Source: Chloroflexi bacterium RBG_16_64_43
GTDB lineage: Bacteria; Chloroflexota; Anaerolineae; Anaerolineales; RBG-16-64-43
Direction of reading: 5' to 3'
Assembly: GCA_001796965.1 (NCBI GenBank)
Contig: MGOA01000011.1
Span: forward strand, 1-15,510
DNA: 15,510 bases
The notes under the pieces are model-generated. The model saw nothing but the letters and a program-made list of their open reading frames with translations, had not been told where the DNA came from and made no database searches. Position numbers and translations under genes: made by a program. Below, piece by piece: positions 6,132 to 10,932 of the stretch. Numbering within the stretch: position 1 is the stretch's first letter; each line of letters begins with the position of its first letter.

Positions 6132-7127
6132 GTGAAGGCACTCATCCGCAAACTATCCGAGGCCTACGGCCCCTCTGGGCGCGAAGACGCGCTGCGGCAG
6201 ATCGTCCGCGCAGAACTGCGCGGTCTCTCCGATTACATCTCGGAAGACCCGCTCGGCAATCTGCATGCGGTGATTAAGCAGAAGGCGCGCAGCGGCCGGC
6301 GCATCATGCTGGCAGCGCCGATGGACGAGGTGGGCCTCCAGGTTTCTCATGTGGATGAGAATGGATTCTTGCGCTTCGCACCCCTGGGGCCGCTCGAGCC
6401 GCTGCACTGCGTGGGCGCGCGGGTGCGCTTTGCCGACGGTCGGGTAGGCGTGATCGGAGTCGAATCGCGCGGAGAGGCCTCTGCTCTCCCAACCGTGCAC
6501 CAACTCTTCGTCGACGTGGGCGCCGTCGATCGCGACTCCAGCGCATTCAAACCGGGCGAGGCCGCCGTGTTCGACCGCGCGCTGGCCGAGGTCGACGGCC
6601 GGCTGGTGGGCAAGGCCCTCGGCGGGCGGACGGCCGTGGCGGTGCTCCTCGAAACCTTGCGCCATCTCAAGCGCACCCCCCATGAAGTCCAGTTTGTGTT
6701 CAGCGTTCAGGAGCACGTGGGATCGCGCGGCGCGCGCACCGCGGCTTTCGCCCTTGAGCCGGAGGTGGCTCTCACGGTTGACGCGGCGCCGGCCAGCGAC
6801 ATCCCACGCGGAAGCCCGGCGGCCATTGCACTCGGCCACGGCCCGGTCATCCGCGCACGCGAAGGGTACGCAATTTCAGATCCACGCATCGTCGAGTGGA
6901 TGGCGACGCGGGCCAGCGAGGCGCGCCTGCCGCATCAACTCGGCGTCTTCGATACCTCCGCCTCCAATCCGACGACTGTCCAGACCAGCCGCGCAGGAGT
7001 CGTGACCGCAGGCCTGGGTTTGCCCTGCCGCTACCTGTACACTTCTTCTGAGATGGTGGATCTGAGCGACGCCGAGAATGCAGTCAAACTGCTGCTCAGC
7101 CTGCTGGCCTCGCCGTTGCCCTTCTAG
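6132..7127 (+). CDS. Catalytically degenerate M42-family peptidase paralogue (probable pseudoenzyme subunit)
   Basis: A 331-residue M42 fold, full length and collinear with its neighbours, but with the metal centre dismantled. The His of AHMDE is Pro63 (AAPMDEVG), LDDR is LGGR (163-166), the second Glu of QEE is His195 (VQEHVG) and the terminal RYLH is RYLY (Tyr303). The GGGTDA loop is SASNPTTV. Only the Asp of VDAAPASD (Asp217), the first Glu of the pair (Glu194) and Asp65 survive. With four of five ligands gone, it should not bind the dinuclear metal site normally. The frame is open throughout with similar codon usage, so it appears to be maintained rather than decaying. The GTG start at 6132 has GGGAGG 5 nt upstream; the ATG two bases earlier is closed immediately by TGA. 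It is inferred to be a structural or regulatory partner of the two intact paralogues. Confidence 0.9.
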   Translation: MKALIRKLSEAYGPSGREDALRQIVRAELRGLSDYISEDPLGNLHAVIKQKARSGRRIMLAAPMDEVGLQVSHVDENGFLRFAPLGPLEPLHCVGARVRFADGRVGVIGVESRGEASALPTVHQLFVDVGAVDRDSSAFKPGEAAVFDRALAEVDGRLVGKALGGRTAVAVLLETLRHLKRTPHEVQFVFSVQEHVGSRGARTAAFALEPEVALTVDAAPASDIPRGSPAAIALGHGPVIRAREGYAISDPRIVEWMATRASEARLPHQLGVFDTSASNPTTVQTSRAGVVTAGLGLPCRYLYTSSEMVDLSDAENAVKLLLSLLASPLPF

Positions 7128-7217
7128 GGTTGATCGGCGCCCAGCTGCACCCCTTCGGCCGAAACGGGCGCGCGTGGTCGATAGTCGCAAAGGCATCCGT
7201 CACTAAGAGGTATGGCA

Positions 7218-7982
7218 GTGGACCAGCCCTCCGACCTAGGCAAAGCCGCCGAACGCGGCGAGCCTTCGCACGTGTGGCGCGCCGGCCAGGAACGCCGGCT
7301 GCAAATGATCCGCAACGCCGCGCCGCAGCTCGCTGCGGCGCGCGTGCTCGTGGATGGCTGCGGGCTGGGGATGTACGTTCGCGCCCTGCGGCCCTTCGCG
7401 CGCTACGTTGCCGGCTTGGATATCGAGAGCGAACGGGTGAGGGAAGGCTCGCGCGCCGGAATCGCGGGGCTGCTCGCCGGCCAGGCGGAGGCGCTGCCCT
7501 TCGCCTCGTCTTCGTTCGACCTGGTTCTCTCCAACGAAGTGCTTGAACACGTGGCGGACGATCGCCAGGCGCTGCGCGAGATCATGCGCGTGCTGCGGCC
7601 CGGCGGCCGGCTGGTCCTGTTCGTGCCAAATCGAGGGCACCCCTTCGAGACCCACGGAGTGTATTGGCGTGGGCGCTACCACTTCGGCAATATCCCTCTC
7701 GTCAACTACCTGCCCCGCCATTGGCGCGAGCGCCTCGCGCCTCATGTTCGTGCCTACACCTCCCGTGAACTCGGTGAGCTGCTGCGCGGCCTGCCGGCGC
7801 ATCTGGTGCAGCGCACAGTCGTTTTCGGCGGATACGACAACATCGTGGCGCGCGCTCCCCGCCTGGGGCGAATCCTGCGCGGCATGCTGCATGCCCTCGA
7901 ACGGACTCCGCTACGCGCCTTCGGGCTCTCGCACTTGTGGGTTGTGGAGAAGACCTCACGGCCAGGCTCAGACAGATACTAG
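7218..7982 (+). CDS. Class I SAM-dependent methyltransferase (Methyltransf_11 type)
   Basis: A 254-residue methyltransferase. Motif I is VLVDGCGLG (about 43-51), the acidic SAM-ribose residue is in GLDIE (Asp68), and ALPFASSSFDLVLSNEVLEH (92-111) followed by RVLRPGGRLVLFVPN is the standard post-motif II/III block. The C-terminal part (GVYWRGRYHFGNIPL...) is of the kind that lines a small-molecule or lipid acceptor site, but the substrate is unknown. AAGAGG (7205-7210) lies 7 nt from GTG 7218 and only 1 nt from ATG 7212, so the GTG is the more likely start; the ATG would add two residues. It lies 90 bp after the third M42 gene on the same strand, so it may share that operon, though a link to peptide turnover is not evident. 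Confidence 0.88.
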   Translation: MDQPSDLGKAAERGEPSHVWRAGQERRLQMIRNAAPQLAAARVLVDGCGLGMYVRALRPFARYVAGLDIESERVREGSRAGIAGLLAGQAEALPFASSSFDLVLSNEVLEHVADDRQALREIMRVLRPGGRLVLFVPNRGHPFETHGVYWRGRYHFGNIPLVNYLPRHWRERLAPHVRAYTSRELGELLRGLPAHLVQRTVVFGGYDNIVARAPRLGRILRGMLHALERTPLRAFGLSHLWVVEKTSRPGSDRY

Positions 7983-8005
7983 CAGACTGCGGATACAGCG
8001 CTCCA

Positions 8006-8203
8006 CCTCACCCCCTTCCCCCTCTCCGCTTGCCGGCCGCCTTCGGCAGGCGGGAATGTCGCGGAAAGGGGGTAAGGTACTCAAGGAGACGGGGGGCCGA
8101 AGGCCCCCCGTCTCCTTGAATAAGACCTCTCCCCTCCCCTGTAGTGACTCCTTCAGATCGACACACGTTCTCGCCGGGGGGAGGGGCCAGGGGTGGGGGC
8201 AAA
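8006..8203. repeat. Extragenic compound inverted repeat, copy 2
   Basis: A C-rich left arm (8006-8029) and a G-rich right arm (about 8176-8203) form an imperfect long inverted repeat. Nested within are further pairs: ACCCCCTT near 8010 with AAGGGGGT near 8066, TGCCG with CGGCA around 8030-8050, the perfect hairpin at 8081-8119, and CCCCTCCCC near 8131 with GGGGAGGGG near 8179. The left arm matches 122-145 at 20 of 24 positions, so this is a dispersed family. There is no coding capacity, so if mobile it would depend on a transposase elsewhere. Confidence 0.55.
8081..8119. terminator. Perfect 18-bp-stem hairpin between convergent genes (possible bidirectional terminator)
   Basis: TCAAGGAGACGGGGGGCC (8081-8098), a 3-nt loop GAA, then the exact reverse complement (8102-8119). 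It lies about 100 bp past the methyltransferase stop and about 210 bp past the stop of the convergent membrane-protein gene. No T-run follows on either strand, so it is not a textbook intrinsic terminator. It may be the core of the surrounding repeat, working as a terminator or mRNA 3' stabiliser. Confidence 0.55.
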
Positions 8204-8331
8204 GTCCATTCTCCCTTCTTTCGACCGGCTACACAGACCCCCGGCCTTTCACTGCGGACAACTCCGAGGCCGCAGAGCGGACCGGTTCATGCGTACCTCA
8301 GGCAGCCCCACATCCGGCTGGCAGATCACGC

Positions 8332-9282
8332 TCAGCGCGAAATGCGCACCTCGGATTCACCAGGGGCAAGCGCGCCTTCGAATCTCGGCGTTCTCGCCAG
8401 CCTGCGGCTCGGGGCAGGCTGCGGACTCGGCGGTGAAAGCACATGTGCCTGCAGCGAGGCGGGCAGGCGCACTCGCGCGAGCAACTGGCGCGCCAGCACG
8501 CCCGCTTGCCAGAAAATCACCGCAGCCATTCCGTGCGCCAGCACCGCAAAGAGGGGCGGCGTCTCCAGGGTGTAGTAGGTCCAGCACTCGCGCGTCGTGC
8601 CCCACAGCTCGAGGAAGTAGCCCAACCCGGCACCCGCCGCGAATGTCAGCACGGCTGTGCGCCGGTCACGGATTGCGAATGTGATAAGGGCACAGATGGC
8701 CAGCGCCGCCAAGGTGAGGGACATGCCCCGCGTCGGCCAGACGAATTGCAGCATCAACGCGTAGAAGCCGGCGAAGAGCACTCCGTAGACAATCGCGTAG
8801 TTACGCCCGCGCTCGCGCGGCGAGACTCGCGCCAGCAGGCGCATCAGCCGGTCGATGGATAGGCTGGCGATCGGCCAAGCCGGGATGATCCACAGCGGCG
8901 GCCGCTCCAGCGTGAAGTAGTTCCAAATGTGCGTCTGCGTGCCCCAGCCTTCGATGGCCAGGCCACCCGCCAGACCCACCCCGACGATCCACACGTCGCT
9001 CCGCAGGTCGGCTCCAACCATGATCAGGATCGACATGGCGGCGAAGATCCCGATCAGAAGCCAGTCGATCTGCAGCCAGATCGGGACGCGCGGATCGAAC
9101 AGCGCCGCATAGTCGCGCACCAGCGGCCACCATACCCACACGATGAGCACCAGCGTCGCCACGAATGCACTCATCAGGTACATGCCCGCGCGCGATGTGC
9201 GAGGCATGCGCAATGATCGTGCGCCCAATCGGCCCGGCGAGGGCCTCGGGTGGGAGGCGGTCAACGGCAACTCACTGCTCAC
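8332..9282 (-). CDS. Eight-helix membrane protein with internal duplication, family not recognised
   Basis: A 316-residue integral membrane protein. A hydrophilic Pro/Arg-rich N-terminus (1-33) precedes about eight hydrophobic helices, and a charged tail (about 265-316) follows. The two halves are related. Residues 111-130 carry E-x-WGT-x4-W-x-Y-F-T-L-E-x-PPL, and residues 225-244 carry the same pattern with Y for F, a gapless 114-residue offset. Each copy sits in the loop between the third and fourth helix of its half, so the protein looks like a duplicated four-helix unit with paired Glu, Trp and Tyr residues near the membrane face. The start is GTG 9282, with AAGGGG 8 nt upstream; the later ATGs at 9207 and 9183 have no ribosome site. 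It is last in the cluster, 60 bp after the nitrilase gene. No function is assigned. Confidence 0.82.
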   Translation of the reverse strand: MSSELPLTASHPRPSPGRLGARSLRMPRTSRAGMYLMSAFVATLVLIVWVWWPLVRDYAALFDPRVPIWLQIDWLLIGIFAAMSILIMVGADLRSDVWIVGVGLAGGLAIEGWGTQTHIWNYFTLERPPLWIIPAWPIASLSIDRLMRLLARVSPRERGRNYAIVYGVLFAGFYALMLQFVWPTRGMSLTLAALAICALITFAIRDRRTAVLTFAAGAGLGYFLELWGTTRECWTYYTLETPPLFAVLAHGMAAVIFWQAGVLARQLLARVRLPASLQAHVLSPPSPQPAPSRRLARTPRFEGALAPGESEVRISR

Positions 9283-9342
9283 AAGACGAACCCCTTCTTG
9301 GCGCTCTTGCTCGCCGCAAGCACGGTGCCCTCGAGGCACAGG

Positions 9343-10137
9343 TTAGTACAGGTCGGGCCGGCGATCGGTCAGGGCCGGCAAAGCTGCCCGCACCTGATCG
9401 ACCAGGCCGAGGGCGATGGTCGCGGTGAGGAGGCCCGGCTCGCTGCCCGCCTCAGCGCATGCCTCACCCCATGGATCAATGACGGCGCTCAGCCCGGCAA
9501 AGAGCAGGTCTTTGGTGCGGCCGGTGCAGTTGCAGCCAAGCATGAAACACTGGTTTTCCACCGCTCGCGCGCGCAGCAAGAGGCTCCAGTGTTTCCCACG
9601 CGCCTCGGGCCAGGCCGCCGGCACAAGCAGCACCGTGGCACCTTGTGCCCCGAGCGCACGGAACATCTCCGGGAAGCGTAAGTCGTAGCACGTTGCCAGC
9701 CCGGCCCGTCCCCATCCCAGATCGGCGGTCACGAAGCGATCACCCGGCGCCAACCAGCGATCTTCGCCCATCAGCCGGAAGAGATGGACCTTGCGGTAAG
9801 CGGCGCGCAGGTCTCCCGCCGCATCGAACAGAGCAAAGGTGTTGTAGGCTCGGCCGCCCTCCGCCTCGAGCAGTGTGCCCCCGACCCACATCCGGCTTTC
9901 CTGCGCCACCCGGCCCATCTCCGCAAACAGACCCTCGCCCAAACTCGCGGCGTGCTGGCGCCAGTGGGCCAGGTCGTAACCCACCGGCCACAGCTCCGGC
10001 AGGAGAAGCAAGTGCGTGCCGCGAGCGCGCGCTTCAGTTGCAAAGGCGCGCACCGTCTCGAGGTTGGCCTGCGGTTGGCCCACCTCGACCTGCATTTGGG
10101 CAAGCGAAACGACAATATCCACGATGGCGTCGCTCAC
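9343..10137 (-). CDS. Nitrilase-superfamily carbon-nitrogen hydrolase (Nit/omega-amidase-like)
   Basis: A 264-residue single-domain amidase. The catalytic triad is complete: Glu48 in LLLPELW, Lys116 in YRKVHLF and Cys150 in ATCYDLRFPE. The CYDLRFPE context is typical of the Nit1/Nit2 branch, which hydrolyses omega-amides such as alpha-ketoglutaramate or deaminated glutathione. The exact substrate is not readable. GTG 10137 is favoured because it overlaps the stop of the upstream lipoprotein gene by four bases (GTGA), implying translational coupling. A second GTG at 10122 would give a 259-residue product closer to the usual family start, so either is possible. Neither has a Shine-Dalgarno. A cytoplasmic amidase is an unexpected partner for envelope genes. 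Confidence 0.92.
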   Translation of the reverse strand: MSDAIVDIVVSLAQMQVEVGQPQANLETVRAFATEARARGTHLLLLPELWPVGYDLAHWRQHAASLGEGLFAEMGRVAQESRMWVGGTLLEAEGGRAYNTFALFDAAGDLRAAYRKVHLFRLMGEDRWLAPGDRFVTADLGWGRAGLATCYDLRFPEMFRALGAQGATVLLVPAAWPEARGKHWSLLLRARAVENQCFMLGCNCTGRTKDLLFAGLSAVIDPWGEACAEAGSEPGLLTATIALGLVDQVRAALPALTDRRPDLY

Positions 10138-10901
10138 AATGTCAGCGAGGGCGTGGGAGTCTCGGTGGGGGTCTGCGAAGGCGTGGGGGTCTGCGTCGCG
10201 GGCGGGCTGACGGTTGCCGTTTGCGAGGGCGTCGGGCTGAGCGTTCCGGTAGGCGTGCCGACGACCACCAACTGCACCCAGAAAGCCTGATCGCCTTGCA
10301 CGCCGTAACCGAAGCGGATCCCATCTGGGCTGCGCAACATCCAGTAACCGATGAAGGTGCCGGCTTGAGCGGGGGTCACCAAGGTAACGCTGAACTCGCT
10401 CTCGCCGCCCGGAGGAATCGTCTTGCCGATCGCCTGGTTTTGCGGGCCGCCCATCTGGTCGCCGCTGACAAACACGATCTGCGCATCGGGGCCCCAGATG
10501 CATGCGCCCACGTTCTTCAGGCGCCAGGTCTTAACGACTGTATCCGCAGGCTTGACTTGCGAATTGTCAGGTAGAGTAACATCGGCGACGAATTGCAGGC
10601 GGTAGCACGGGATGGGAGTATCGGTTTCGGTGGGGAAGAACGTCGGCTGCGCGCGCAACGTGGCGCTCGGGAGAGTCACTGGCGTCGCTGTGGGCAGACC
10701 CGGGGTGGTGGCCAGCCCGGGCGTCGGCGTGTTGTCGCTCGCCACTTGCGTGAGCACGGCCTGAACCGTGAGCGCCGCGATGGTTGCCGGACCAGGTGCG
10801 GGCGTGCCCAGCCGCAGGCTGCACGCCGAGGCCATCCCCGCCAGCATCAGCATTAAGAGCGGTCCGCCAACCACCCTGCGTCTATCGTACCCGGCATCCA
10901 T
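10134..10901 (-). CDS. Lipoprotein with NBR1-type Ig-like domain and Thr/Pro-rich linkers
   Basis: A 255-residue exported protein. Arg7-9 and a hydrophobic core (PLLMLMLAGMASAC) lead to Cys27. The lipobox ASAC is somewhat weak but plausible. A Thr/Pro-rich linker (about 56-98) precedes an Ig-like domain at about 100-214, with PADTVVKTWRLKNVGACIWG (118-137), SGDQMGGPQ and PPGGESEFSVTLVTPAQAGTFIGYWMLRSPDGIRFG-type features. These are the hallmarks of the beta-sandwich first named from human NBR1 and common in Chloroflexota surface proteins. A second Thr/Pro tail (216-255) ends the protein. Start ATG 10901 gives the signal peptide; it has no clear Shine-Dalgarno but a -10-like box 8 nt upstream. 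It follows the PBP-like gene by 31 bp and overlaps the nitrilase gene. It probably binds or displays something at the cell surface; the ligand is unknown. Confidence 0.87.
   Translation of the reverse strand: MDAGYDRRRVVGGPLLMLMLAGMASACSLRLGTPAPGPATIAALTVQAVLTQVASDNTPTPGLATTPGLPTATPVTLPSATLRAQPTFFPTETDTPIPCYRLQFVADVTLPDNSQVKPADTVVKTWRLKNVGACIWGPDAQIVFVSGDQMGGPQNQAIGKTIPPGGESEFSVTLVTPAQAGTFIGYWMLRSPDGIRFGYGVQGDQAFWVQLVVVGTPTGTLSPTPSQTATVSPPATQTPTPSQTPTETPTPSLTL
10140..10240 (-). repeat. Low-complexity repeats encoding the Thr/Pro tail of the NBR1-Ig lipoprotein
   Basis: Short imperfect repeats of the type GGCGTGGGGGTCTGC (plus-strand reading) recur between about 10150 and 10235 and encode TPSQT/TPTPS units on the minus strand. 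This resembles the tail of the protein at 3461-3853. Confidence 0.5.
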
Positions 10902-10909
10902 TGGAATCG

Positions 10910-10915
10910 ATTTTA
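10910..10915 (-). promoter_or_regulatory. Possible -10 box of an internal promoter for the NBR1-Ig lipoprotein gene
   Basis: TAAAAT on the minus strand, 8 nt upstream of ATG 10901, would start transcription at or next to the start codon (a leaderless mRNA). No convincing -35 is seen. It lies in the 31-bp gap after the PBP-like gene, where the absence of a ribosome site is notable. Confidence 0.35.
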
Positions 10916-10932
10916 TCTCATCCCACGACCGG

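Larger units (their letters stand above)
7983..8331. other. Noncoding region between convergent operons
   Basis: No credible gene was found on either strand. The region separates the plus-strand M42/methyltransferase operon from the minus-strand envelope cluster. It contains an extragenic repeat (8006-8203) with a perfect hairpin in its centre (8081-8119). Bases 8204-8331 show nothing recognisable. Confidence 0.7.

Noticed and set aside
7136..7171. Possible terminator after the third M42 gene (GCGCCC paired with GGGCGC, with TTCGGCCGAA between)
   Set aside because: The stem is only 6 bp with a loop of over 20 nt, the inner palindrome has no loop bases, and there is no T-run. This is likely background in GC-rich DNA.
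8006..8203. CRISPR-like array in the repeat-rich noncoding region
   Set aside because: The repeats are nested inverted repeats of differing length. There are no regularly spaced direct repeats with unique spacers and no cas genes nearby.
8144..8684. Plus-strand open frames downstream of the hairpin (to 8575 and 8684)
   Set aside because: They overlap the repeat and the antisense of the membrane-protein gene, with no motif and no ribosome site.
10140..10240. G-rich tandem repeats as a possible minisatellite or G-quadruplex array
   Set aside because: They are fully explained as codons for the Thr/Pro-rich tail of the lipoprotein on the minus strand; nothing further was needed to account for them.
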